Source: Desulfuromonas sp. SDB (lineage in GTDB: Bacteria > SDB-A). Taken from it: 12,029 nt of DNA. Under the pieces are notes generated by a model. It did no database searches, was not told where the DNA came from, and worked only from the letters and a program-made list of their open reading frames with translations. The stretch covers positions 1-12,029 of the forward strand of contig LKUE01000411.1 of assembly GCA_001412365.1 (NCBI GenBank), given 5' to 3'. Positions 1 through 6,958 of the stretch are shown here, in pieces. Both the position numbers and the translations under genes were made by a program. Positions within the stretch are counted from its first letter, which is position 1. The number at the start of each line of letters is the position of its first letter.

Positions 1-839
1 GTGATTATATTGTAGATTTTTATTGTCACTCGAAAAAGTTAATAATTGAACTAGATGGAGGAGTGCATAATAAAGAAGAAGTTAGAAAAAAGGATCAAAA
101 GAGAGATAAATATTTAACTTCTTTAGGAAATACAGTCTTAAGATTTAAGAATAATCAGTTACTAAAACAACCTGAGGAAGTTTTTAAAGAAATACAAAAA
201 ACAATCTCTCCCCCTGGAAGTGATAATAGTGAGGGTATAAACTTCTCTCCCCCCGGGATAGATTCAGGAGAGGATATAAACTTCTCTCCCCCTGGGAGTG
301 ATAATAGTGAGGGTATAAACTTCTCTCCCCCTGGGAGAGATAAGAGAGAGGGTTTTATACTCTTCATAGACTGCCGTGAAATGGGGACGATGATTGACCG
401 GAGACACCGGATATTGACAGATGAGGATATTAAAAAAATCGCCGACACTTACCATAAATGGCTTTCTCTCACCTTAGGAGAGAAGTCTGAAGGACAGATA
501 AGAACTAAACAATCATCTCACCCATTGGGAGAGATGTCCGAAGGACAGATAAAAACTAAACAATCATCTCACCCATTGGGAGAGATGTCCGAAGGACAGA
601 GAGGGTATGAAAATATAAAGGGCTTTTGTAAATCTGCCAGTTTAGAAGAAGTTAAAAAGCATAATTATATTCTGACTCCAGGTAGATATGTGGGAATTCC
701 CGATGAGGAAGATGACGGGGAACCATTTGATCAAAAGATGAAAAGATTGACAAAGGAATTAGCTGAACAGATGGAAACATCTAAGAAATTGGATAGAGAA
801 ATTAAAAAGAATTTAAAAAACCTGGGGTATGAGATTTGA
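1..839 (+). CDS. hsdM: Type I modification methylase HsdM, C-terminal part, with in-frame DUF559 nuclease domain and repeat insertions (5' partial)
   Basis: The frame is open from the first full codon (position 3), so the gene begins outside the window; the GTG at 63 is internal. Positions 3-203 encode the end of a DUF559 (Vsr/MutH-like PD-(D/E)XK) domain: [18 protein letters not shown] and then [17 protein letters not shown]. After a repeat array (204-359), the chain reads [16 protein letters not shown] and [17 protein letters not shown], which are typical of the HsdM C-terminus. A second array follows (465-606), then [18 protein letters not shown] and [10 protein letters not shown], and an acidic/lysine-rich helix ending NLKNLGYEI, the usual HsdM end. 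HsdM is the N6-adenine methylase subunit that works with HsdS and HsdR; its SAM-binding and NPPY motifs would lie upstream and cannot be seen. The stop overlaps the hsdS start. HsdM identity is secure. Whether the enlarged protein is still active is unknown. A separate DUF559 gene reading into an hsdM remnant is less likely, because the frame is kept across three junctions. Confidence 0.85.
   Translation, partial: DYIVDFYCHSKKLIIELDGGVHNKEEVRKKDQKRDKYLTSLGNTVLRFKNNQLLKQPEEVFKEIQKTISPPGSDNSEGINFSPPGIDSGEDINFSPPGSDNSEGINFSPPGRDKREGFILFIDCREMGTMIDRRHRILTDEDIKKIADTYHKWLSLTLGEKSEGQIRTKQSSHPLGEMSEGQIKTKQSSHPLGEMSEGQRGYENIKGFCKSASLEEVKKHNYILTPGRYVGIPDEEDDGEPFDQKMKRLTKELAEQMETSKKLDREIKKNLKNLGYEI
204..359 (+). 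repeat. Tandem array A: four 39-nt units inside hsdM
   Basis: Four adjacent 39-nt units lie at 204-242, 243-281, 282-320 and 321-359. Each encodes 13 residues of the type [13 protein letters not shown]. Units 1 and 3 are nearly identical; units 2 and 4 have diverged. Unit 4 holds a perfect hairpin: TCTCTCCC (322-329), a 3-nt loop, then GGGAGAGA (333-340), and it ends with GAGAGGGT (346-353). The array lies directly between the DUF559 domain and the HsdM motif FILFID. As 39 is divisible by three, copy-number change would keep the frame. Confidence 0.93.
465..606 (+). repeat. Tandem array B: 51-nt units (2 full + 1 partial) inside hsdM
   Basis: Units start at 465, 516 and 567. Each full unit encodes 17 residues ([17 protein letters not shown] type). 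A 34-nt core (516-549, identical at 567-600) is followed by a 17-nt A-rich linker, absent after the last copy. The core has two potential hairpins: TCTC-A-CCC / GGG-A-GAGA with an ATT loop, and TGTCC-GAA-GGACA. Unit 1 is the most diverged. The array ends with GAGAGGGT (599-606), the same ending as array A, which suggests one repeat family. It fills the HsdM loop between the DTYHKW helix and the GFCKSA motif, which is variable in length in the family. Confidence 0.92.
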
Positions 840-2014
840 TCGAAACCGATATTGGTAAAGTAATAAATAATTGGAAAGTGGTTAGTGTTAAAGATGTCGC
901 AGATATTAATATTAGAAATATAAATAGAAATTATCCATATAGAAAAATCAAGTATATTGATATTTCTTCTGTTGAAAATAGAAATATTAATGAATATCAA
1001 GATTTAGATATTAATGAAGCCCCAAGTAGAGCAAAGAGGATTATAAAGGAAAATGATATTTTGATATCTACAGTTCGACCAAATTTAAAACATTTTACTT
1101 TTGCTAAAAAAGTTCCAGAAAATTCAATAGCTTCAACTGGATTTGCTATAATAACTGCTAAAAATATTGTTCCCTATTATCTATATTACTGTTTAACAAA
1201 TGATCACTACACATCATACTTAACTCAAATAGCAGATACTCACACATCAACATATCCTGCATTTAATACAGATATTATTGAAAAATCAAAAATTCCTTAT
1301 CCCCCCCTAAAAGAGCAAAAAGCAATTGCGGGGGTGCTTTCGGCTTTTGATGACAAGATTGAATTATTGAGCAAACAGAATGAAACTTTGGAAAATATTG
1401 CCCAGGCGATATTCAAACATTGGTTTATTGATAAAACTAAGAATAAAATGAGTATAAAGAAATTAGTTGAAATTGCAGACTTTCTAAATGGATTGGCTTG
1501 CCAAAAGTATCCCCCAGAAAATGAATTTGAAAAGTTACCTGTACTAAAAATCAGAGAATTAAGAAATGGATTATCTGATAATACTGATTATGCATCTACT
1601 AAAGTAAATAAAAAATACATAGTTAATTGTGGCGATGTTATTTTTTCTTGGTCTGGTAGTTTAATGATTAAAATTTGGAATGGAGAAAGGTGTGTATTAA
1701 ATCAACATCTTTTCAAGGTTACATCAAAATTATACCCAAAATGGTTCTATTATCTTTGGATAAAATATTATTTGGATAAATTTATTGGAATAGCATCTGG
1801 AAAAGCAACTACTATGGGACACATAAAAAGAAGTGATTTGAATGAAGTTGAAGTTTTATGTCCAATTGAAAAAAATTTGAAATATTTTAATAATATTTTT
1901 GATCCAATTTATAATAAAAAGATTAATAATTTTAAACAAATCAGAACTCTCACCAACCTCCGAGACACCCTCCTCTCCAAACTAATGTCCGGGGAGATAA
2001 GAGTTAAGTATTAA
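836..2014 (+). CDS. hsdS: Type I restriction-modification specificity subunit HsdS
   Basis: This 392-residue protein has the two-half layout of HsdS, which reads a bipartite DNA site and bridges HsdM and HsdR. Target-recognition domain 1 spans about residues 10-155. The central conserved region starts at [12 protein letters not shown] (157-168) and continues as a long helix ([22 protein letters not shown]). Domain 2 spans about 206-355. The C-terminal conserved helix ends [16 protein letters not shown]. Length and both conserved regions are normal, so the gene looks intact. The start is TTG at 836, overlapping the hsdM stop (TTGA, 4 nt), which implies translational coupling; the only upstream purine run is a weak GGGG at 824-827. 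Codons are very AT-rich, especially in the recognition domains, as often seen where these are exchanged by recombination. A C7 run at 1301-1307 lies at the domain 1/central region junction. The DNA sequence recognised cannot be predicted. Confidence 0.93.
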   Translation: MIETDIGKVINNWKVVSVKDVADINIRNINRNYPYRKIKYIDISSVENRNINEYQDLDINEAPSRAKRIIKENDILISTVRPNLKHFTFAKKVPENSIASTGFAIITAKNIVPYYLYYCLTNDHYTSYLTQIADTHTSTYPAFNTDIIEKSKIPYPPLKEQKAIAGVLSAFDDKIELLSKQNETLENIAQAIFKHWFIDKTKNKMSIKKLVEIADFLNGLACQKYPPENEFEKLPVLKIRELRNGLSDNTDYASTKVNKKYIVNCGDVIFSWSGSLMIKIWNGERCVLNQHLFKVTSKLYPKWFYYLWIKYYLDKFIGIASGKATTMGHIKRSDLNEVEVLCPIEKNLKYFNNIFDPIYNKKINNFKQIRTLTNLRDTLLSKLMSGEIRVKY

Positions 2015-2092
2015 TCTAATAAACTCTTATTCCAGTAAATCTAAATATTCTAATTGTTAAATAGTCCGAAAAATAATAAAGTTTATATAACT

Positions 2093-2098
2093 CTATAT
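2093..2098 (+). repeat. Left target-site duplication of the IS (CTATAT)
   Basis: CTATAT directly abuts the left inverted repeat and is repeated exactly next to the right one (3759-3764). A 6-bp duplication fits the 5-6 bp usual for IS1634-type elements. Confidence 0.8.
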
Positions 2099-2125
2099 CC
2101 TAAAATTTTCTATTTTTAATAACGA
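2099..2125 (+). repeat. Left terminal inverted repeat of the IS
   Basis: The 27-bp end begins CCTAAAATTTTC and finishes TTTTAATAACGA. It pairs with 3732-3758 at 26 of 27 positions. Its inner part (TTAATAACGATGT, 2116-2128) is repeated exactly at 2179-2191, where it contains the transposase start codon. Confidence 0.92.
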
Positions 2126-2150
2126 TGTATTATAAGTAACGAGAAAGTGC

Positions 2151-2179
2151 TTGACAATTATTAAAATAATAGTTATTAT
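2151..2179 (+). promoter_or_regulatory. Sigma70-type promoter of the transposase gene
   Basis: A perfect -35 box TTGACA (2151-2156) is followed by 17 bp and TATTAT (2174-2179), one mismatch from the -10 consensus. Transcription would start near 2186, almost at the ATG (2188), so the mRNA is predicted to be leaderless or nearly so. No Shine-Dalgarno sequence precedes the ATG, which agrees. The spacer holds the AT palindrome ATTATT-AA-AATAAT. Confidence 0.7.
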
Positions 2180-2187
2180 TAATAACG

Positions 2188-3741
2188 ATGTCATATAAAA
2201 TAGAACAACCAATAGGAAATAATATTTATGTTTACGAAGTACAAAGCTACTGGGATAAATCAAAACAGCAGGCAAGGCAGAAGAGAAAATATATCGGTAA
2301 AAAAGATCCTAAAACTGGAAATATAATAACACCAAGAAAAAGTAATCTTCCCCGTTTTTCAAAAGATTTTGGTAATGTTTATTTATTAAAACATATAGCA
2401 CAATCCATAGGTTTGACAGATATCTTAAAAAAGATATTTCCTGATGATTTCAAGGAAATATTGGCATTTGCTTATTATGATATCTGTGAGAGTAAGGCTT
2501 TATATTTATTCAAGAGCTGGATGGAGATGACCTATCTGCCACAGACAAAGGCATTAACCCCCAAACAGATAACTTCATTTACCAGGCAAATGTCATCAAT
2601 GGAAGAGGAAAGAGAAAGATTTTTTAATAAATGGCTAGATAAGAGGAAACCAGTAAATGCTGTGGTGTTTGATATCACATCACTTTCAGGATACTCAGAG
2701 TTGATAAAGTTGCTTGAATGGGGATATAACCGGGATTTAGAAAAATTACCACAAATTAACTTTGGAGTTGTATTTGATCAGGAAGGAAATATTCCATTGT
2801 TTTACAGAATATATCCAGGGAGTATAACCGATGTTAAAACATTAAAAAACATACTAAAACATCTTCTAGCCAATAAATTAAAACAGATCATATTTATCTT
2901 GGATCGAGGATTTTACAGCATGTCAAATATAAGTGAAATGGAGGAAGAATCAATAGATTTTATTATTCCATTTCCATTTAAAGTCAAACAAGCAATTACA
3001 CTTATTTCAAAACATAAAGCAATATTGCAAAGTCCCCTAAGCGCATTCAAGTTTAAAAAAGAAGTTATATACTACATAAAAGACAACATTGTACTAAATG
3101 ATATTAATTTATCCGCGCATATTTATTTTAGCAAGACCAGAGAATATTATGAGCAGAATCATTTTATGAATAGATTATTGGATATAGAAGATAACATAAA
3201 AAAGAGAACATTTTATTATCTTGGAAATGTCCGTGAATATTTATCGCAAAACTTCAGAGGTTCTGAGAAATTATTTGATATTACCCTAAAAGAAGGGAAA
3301 GCATATTTAACCAGGAAAGTCAAAGCTATATCCAGAAAAATAAACAAAATGGGATATATGATTTTATTGTCAAACAACCATACCATAACAAAAGAAGATG
3401 CATTGCTTTATTACAGAAGGAGAGATTACCTGGAAAAACTGTTTGACAGTTTAAAAAATGAACTTGATGGTAAAAGATTAAGAGGGCATTCAAAAGAAAC
3501 AATAGAAGGAAGATTATACTTGAAATTTATATCATTAATACTATATTCAGCAATAAGTAATAAAATGAAAGAACAGGAATTATTTAAAAAATATTCAGTT
3601 AAAGAATTATTAAATGAAATGAAGAAAATTAGAGTAGTTGAAATGACAAATGGAAAACAATATATTACTGAAATATCAAAAAAACAAAGTAATATCCTTA
3701 ATGCTTTTGATCTTGAAATTCCTATCGATCCTCGTTATTAA
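2188..3741 (+). CDS. DDE transposase, IS1634-type
   Basis: This 517-residue transposase catalyses cut-and-paste movement of the surrounding element. The N-terminal stretch YVYEVQSYWDKSKQQARQKR with KYIGKKDPKTG is typical of this transposase group and probably binds the element ends. The RNase H-like core shows D162 (VVFDITSLSGY), D239 (FILDRGFYS) and E416. The last lies in an exact YREK motif: Y409, R412, E416, K423, with spacing Y(2)R(3)E(6)K. All catalytic residues are present and no frameshift is visible. The start ATG at 2188 fits the promoter; the in-frame ATG at 2125 meets a stop after four codons. The stop codon (3739-3741) lies inside the right inverted repeat. The gene has the same orientation as hsdR, so transcripts leaving it could run into hsdR. 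Confidence 0.93.
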   Translation: MSYKIEQPIGNNIYVYEVQSYWDKSKQQARQKRKYIGKKDPKTGNIITPRKSNLPRFSKDFGNVYLLKHIAQSIGLTDILKKIFPDDFKEILAFAYYDICESKALYLFKSWMEMTYLPQTKALTPKQITSFTRQMSSMEEERERFFNKWLDKRKPVNAVVFDITSLSGYSELIKLLEWGYNRDLEKLPQINFGVVFDQEGNIPLFYRIYPGSITDVKTLKNILKHLLANKLKQIIFILDRGFYSMSNISEMEEESIDFIIPFPFKVKQAITLISKHKAILQSPLSAFKFKKEVIYYIKDNIVLNDINLSAHIYFSKTREYYEQNHFMNRLLDIEDNIKKRTFYYLGNVREYLSQNFRGSEKLFDITLKEGKAYLTRKVKAISRKINKMGYMILLSNNHTITKEDALLYYRRRDYLEKLFDSLKNELDGKRLRGHSKETIEGRLYLKFISLILYSAISNKMKEQELFKKYSVKELLNEMKKIRVVEMTNGKQYITEISKKQSNILNAFDLEIPIDPRY

Positions 3742-3758
3742 AAATAGAAAAATTTAGG
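3732..3758 (-). repeat. Right terminal inverted repeat of the IS
   Basis: On the minus strand this reads CCTAAATTTTTC and continues like the left end, with one mismatch in 27. It contains the last codons and stop of the transposase gene. Confidence 0.92.
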
Positions 3759-3764
3759 CTATAT
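3759..3764 (+). repeat. Right target-site duplication of the IS (CTATAT)
   Basis: This is an exact copy of 2093-2098, directly outside the right inverted repeat. Confidence 0.8.
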
Positions 3765-3823
3765 CGTAATATAATGAAATTAAGCTTTATATATAAACCA
3801 ATACTCCCCTATATAAAAATCCC

Positions 3824-6800
3824 ATGAGTAAGATCTGCGAAAATGATATTGAACGTATGACCCTGGAGTTACTGGAAGAGCAGGGATATCTCTACAAGCA
3901 TGGACCGGCTATCTCTCCGGATGGGAAAGACTGTGAAAGAGACAACTATTCCCAGGTGATCCTTAAATCGAGACTGCTTGATACAATAGAAAAAATAAAT
4001 CCCAAAATCCCTTCATCAGTACTGCTGGAAGTGGTTAAAAAAATTCAGAGAATGGAAGAACTTGATCTGGTCAGCAATAATGAAGCTTTTCATAGACTTC
4101 TCACCGATGGAGTTAATGTCGAATACAAGAAAAATGACCGAGTAATTGGAGATTCAGTTAAGTTAATTGATTTTTCAAATCCGGAGAAAAATGAATTTTT
4201 AGCAGTAAATCAATTCACCGTTATTGAAAATAACAACAACAAAAGACCGGATATTATTCTGTTTATAAATGGAATCCCTCTGGTAGTCATTGAACTAAAA
4301 AATCCTGCGGATGAGTCGGCAACTGTACTGAGTGCTTACAAGCAACTGCAGACTTACAAGAGTACTATACCCTCATTGTTTCATTACAATGGATTACTGG
4401 TTATCTCCGATGGTCAGGAAGCAAAAGCAGGATCACTTACCGCTAAGTACCAGCGGTTTATGGTATGGAAATCAATTGAAGGGAAAAGAGAAGCGTCTAA
4501 ATATTTCAATGAGTTGGAAGTATTGATCCAGGGCTGTCTGAATAAAAAAGTTTTGCTGGATTTAATAAGACATTTTACCGTTTTTGAAAAGACTTCTTCG
4601 GTAAAAGAAGATCTTAAAAGCGCAAAGAAGGTGAAACAGAAGATCATCACCGTTAAAACTGAAAAGAAAATTGCCGCTTATCATCAGTATTTTGCAGTAA
4701 ACAAGGCAATCAAAAGAACTAAAACTGCCACTTCCCCCAAAGGAGACCGAAGATGCGGAGTAATCTGGCATTCCCAGGGATCAGGAAAGAGTTTGAGTAT
4801 GGTTTTCTATACCGGGAAATTAGTTCTGGAATTGGATAATCCCACAGTAGTGGTATTGACTGACCGTAATGATCTAGATGACCAGTTGTTTGATACCTTT
4901 GCCGGCTGCAATCAGTTATTAAGACAGAAACCGGTACAGGCGGAAAGCAGAGATGATCTGAAAGAAAAGCTGAAAGTGGCAGCAGGGGGAATTATATTTA
5001 CCACTATTCAGAAGTTCTTTCCTGAGGATAAAGGAGATAAATATCCCGAATTGTCCAACCGCAGAAATATTATAGTCATTGCCGATGAAGCCCACCGCAG
5101 CCAGTATGATTTTATTGACGGTTTTGCCCGGCACATGAGAGATGCACTGCCCAATGCTTCTTTTATCAGCTTTACCGGAACTCCTATTGAAAAAGAAGAC
5201 CGGAATACCCGGGCAGTTTTCGGGGATTATATTGATATCTACGATATCGAGCAGAGTATTGATGATAAATCAACGGTTAAAATCTACTATGAAAGCCGGA
5301 TGGTTAATATTGATCTTAAGGAGGAAGAAAAGGAAAAACTGGATGAAAGGTTAGATGAAGTGCTGGAGAATGTGGAACCTTACGGTCAGGATCGGATTAA
5401 AAGTAAGTGGGCGAGACTGGAAGCAGTGGTGGGTAATGAAAACAGATTGAGGAAGGTGGCGGAAGATATTGTCAATCACTTTGAGCAGAGGTTGGAAGTG
5501 TTTGAAGGTAAAGCGCTGATAGTGTGCATGAGTCGGAGGATCTGTATTGATTTATACAATGAGATAACCAGATTAAGACCTTCCTGGCATGATGAAGATG
5601 ATGATAAGGGATTGATAAAGGTTATTATGACCGGTTCCTCCTCTGATCCGATAGATTGGCAACCTCATATCCGGAATAAGGAGCGGAGAAGAGCAATCGG
5701 AGACCGGGTAAAAGATCCTTTTGATCCCTTGAGAGTAATCCTGGTAAGGGATATGTGGCTAACCGGTTTTGATGCCCCCTGCCTGCATACCATGTATGTC
5801 GATAAGCCGATGAGAGGTCATAACCTGATGCAGGCGATTGCCAGAGTTAACCGGGTATTCGGAGAAAAACCGGGAGGATTGATTGTAGATTATATTGGAA
5901 TTGCTTCCGATTTGAAAAAGGCACTTTCCACTTATACCGAAAGCGGGGGGAGAGGAAAGCCCACTTTAGATCAAGCGGAAGCAGTTGCACTGATGATGGA
6001 AAAATATGAAATAGTTTCCCAGATGTTCTATGAATTTAACTACCAGGATTATTTCAATTTGGAGACTTCAGACCGGTTGAACTTTATCCGGGAAGCTGAG
6101 GAATATGTTTTGGGCTTGGAAGATGGAAAACAGAGATTTACCCGGGAAGTGATGATGCTGTCCAAAGCATTTGCCCTCTCCGTTCCGCATCCTCAGGCAT
6201 TGAAGATACGAGATGATGTCGGTTTCTTTCAGGCACTGAGAGCCAGATTATTGAAATTTGAGACAGTTAAAGCAGCATTGGCTGAGGAAGAAGTGGAATC
6301 GGTCATCAAGCAAATTATTTCCCAGGCGGTGGTAACAGATAAGGTAATTGATGTTTTTGATGCGGCGGGGATTAAGAAACCAGATATTTCCATTTTATCT
6401 GATGAATTTTTAGCGGAAGTCCGGGGGATGAAACATAAGAATGTGGCGGTTGAATTTTTGAGAAAGTTATTAAATGATGAGATCAAGGAAAGATCAGTTA
6501 GAAATCTAATCTTGAGTAAGAAATTTATGGAAATGCTGGAACAGGCAATTAACCGGTATAAAAACAAAATTTTGACTTCGGCAGAAGTAATTCAGGAATT
6601 GATGGATCTTGCTAAAGATATCCGTAAATCAGATAAACGGAAAGATAAACTTAAACTTAATGATGATGAATTAGCTTTCTACGATGCCCTGGCGGACAAT
6701 GAAAACGCAGTTGAGGTATTGGGAGATGAAGTGCTAGGGAAGATTGCCCGGGAGTTGGTGGATAAAGTTAAGAAAAGCGCTACCATTGATTGGACGATCA

Positions 6801-6952
6801 AGGAAAGTGTCAGAGCAAAATTAAGAGTTCTGGTGAGAAGAACCTTGAGAAAATACAAATATCCCCCGGACAAACAGGAAAGAGCCACTCAAACCGTTCT
6901 CAAACAGGCGGAATTGCTTGCCAATATCTGGGTAAAGGAGAGGATAAAATGA
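3824..6952 (+). CDS. hsdR: Type I restriction endonuclease/translocase subunit HsdR
   Basis: At 1042 residues this is a normal full-length HsdR, the subunit that pulls DNA through the complex using ATP and then cuts it. The N-terminal PD-(D/E)XK nuclease shows D143 (KRPDIILF) and E157-x-K159 (VIELKNP). The SF2 motor follows: Walker A HSQGSGKS (316-323, K322), [10 protein letters not shown] (motif Ia), DEAH box 421-424, SFTGTP (449-454, motif III), [13 protein letters not shown] (motif V) and QAIARVNR (670-677, motif VI). The C-terminal helical region ([12 protein letters not shown], then [11 protein letters not shown]) is the usual HsdR tail that contacts the methylase core. All key residues are present. 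No Shine-Dalgarno sequence precedes the ATG at 3824, and no in-frame start lies just upstream. The gene uses more G/C-ending codons (CCG, GCC, CGG, CTG) than hsdS or the following gene. The IS now separates it from hsdMS, so it may depend on IS read-through or on a weak AT-rich promoter at 3765-3823. Confidence 0.97.
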   Translation: MSKICENDIERMTLELLEEQGYLYKHGPAISPDGKDCERDNYSQVILKSRLLDTIEKINPKIPSSVLLEVVKKIQRMEELDLVSNNEAFHRLLTDGVNVEYKKNDRVIGDSVKLIDFSNPEKNEFLAVNQFTVIENNNNKRPDIILFINGIPLVVIELKNPADESATVLSAYKQLQTYKSTIPSLFHYNGLLVISDGQEAKAGSLTAKYQRFMVWKSIEGKREASKYFNELEVLIQGCLNKKVLLDLIRHFTVFEKTSSVKEDLKSAKKVKQKIITVKTEKKIAAYHQYFAVNKAIKRTKTATSPKGDRRCGVIWHSQGSGKSLSMVFYTGKLVLELDNPTVVVLTDRNDLDDQLFDTFAGCNQLLRQKPVQAESRDDLKEKLKVAAGGIIFTTIQKFFPEDKGDKYPELSNRRNIIVIADEAHRSQYDFIDGFARHMRDALPNASFISFTGTPIEKEDRNTRAVFGDYIDIYDIEQSIDDKSTVKIYYESRMVNIDLKEEEKEKLDERLDEVLENVEPYGQDRIKSKWARLEAVVGNENRLRKVAEDIVNHFEQRLEVFEGKALIVCMSRRICIDLYNEITRLRPSWHDEDDDKGLIKVIMTGSSSDPIDWQPHIRNKERRRAIGDRVKDPFDPLRVILVRDMWLTGFDAPCLHTMYVDKPMRGHNLMQAIARVNRVFGEKPGGLIVDYIGIASDLKKALSTYTESGGRGKPTLDQAEAVALMMEKYEIVSQMFYEFNYQDYFNLETSDRLNFIREAEEYVLGLEDGKQRFTREVMMLSKAFALSVPHPQALKIRDDVGFFQALRARLLKFETVKAALAEEEVESVIKQIISQAVVTDKVIDVFDAAGIKKPDISILSDEFLAEVRGMKHKNVAVEFLRKLLNDEIKERSVRNLILSKKFMEMLEQAINRYKNKILTSAEVIQELMDLAKDIRKSDKRKDKLKLNDDELAFYDALADNENAVEVLGDEVLGKIARELVDKVKKSATIDWTIKESVRAKLRVLVRRTLRKYKYPPDKQERATQTVLKQAELLANIWVKERIK

Positions 6953-6958
6953 GAGGTA

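Larger units (their letters stand above)
2099..3758 (+). mobile_element. Complete insertion sequence, probably IS1634 family (IS4-type DDE), 1660 bp
   Basis: The element is bounded by 27-bp inverted repeats at 2099-2125 and 3732-3758, which match at 26 of 27 positions (mismatch at 2105). The ends begin CCTAAA and finish TTTAGG, and CTATAT is duplicated on both sides. It carries one full-length transposase gene. It sits in the hsdS-hsdR gap; removing it and one target copy restores a spacer of about 143 nt, so no coding sequence was broken. Intact ends, target duplication and open transposase suggest a fairly recent, possibly still active insertion. The family call rests on the transposase YREK motif, length and duplication size. 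Confidence 0.9.

Noticed and set aside
63-65. GTG at 63 as the real start of the first gene
   Set aside because: The frame is open to the window edge and the upstream codons ([15 protein letters not shown]) belong to the DUF559 domain core.
155-455. Minus-strand genes of 97 and 63 codons
   Set aside because: They are read from the low-complexity repeat array and hsdM in opposite frames; the hsdM frame carries all recognisable protein motifs.
204-606. CRISPR array
   Set aside because: The 39-nt and 51-nt units are head-to-tail without unique spacers, are translated in the hsdM frame, and no cas genes are present.
2078-2090. Archaeal TATA/BRE promoter (AAAG-TTTATATAA), and a similar one at 3781-3797
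   Set aside because: The region is AT-rich enough for chance matches. The first site would drive only the left IS end, and clear Shine-Dalgarno sites plus a TTGACA/TATTAT promoter in the window favour a bacterium.
3770-3775. TATAAT -10 box for hsdR just outside the IS
   Set aside because: The hexamer is perfect, but no -35-like sequence lies 16-18 bp upstream (GAAAAA), so a promoter is not supported.
4332-6888. Several short open frames inside hsdR on both strands
   Set aside because: They overlap fully with the intact hsdR frame, show no recognisable motifs and have no supporting ribosome sites.
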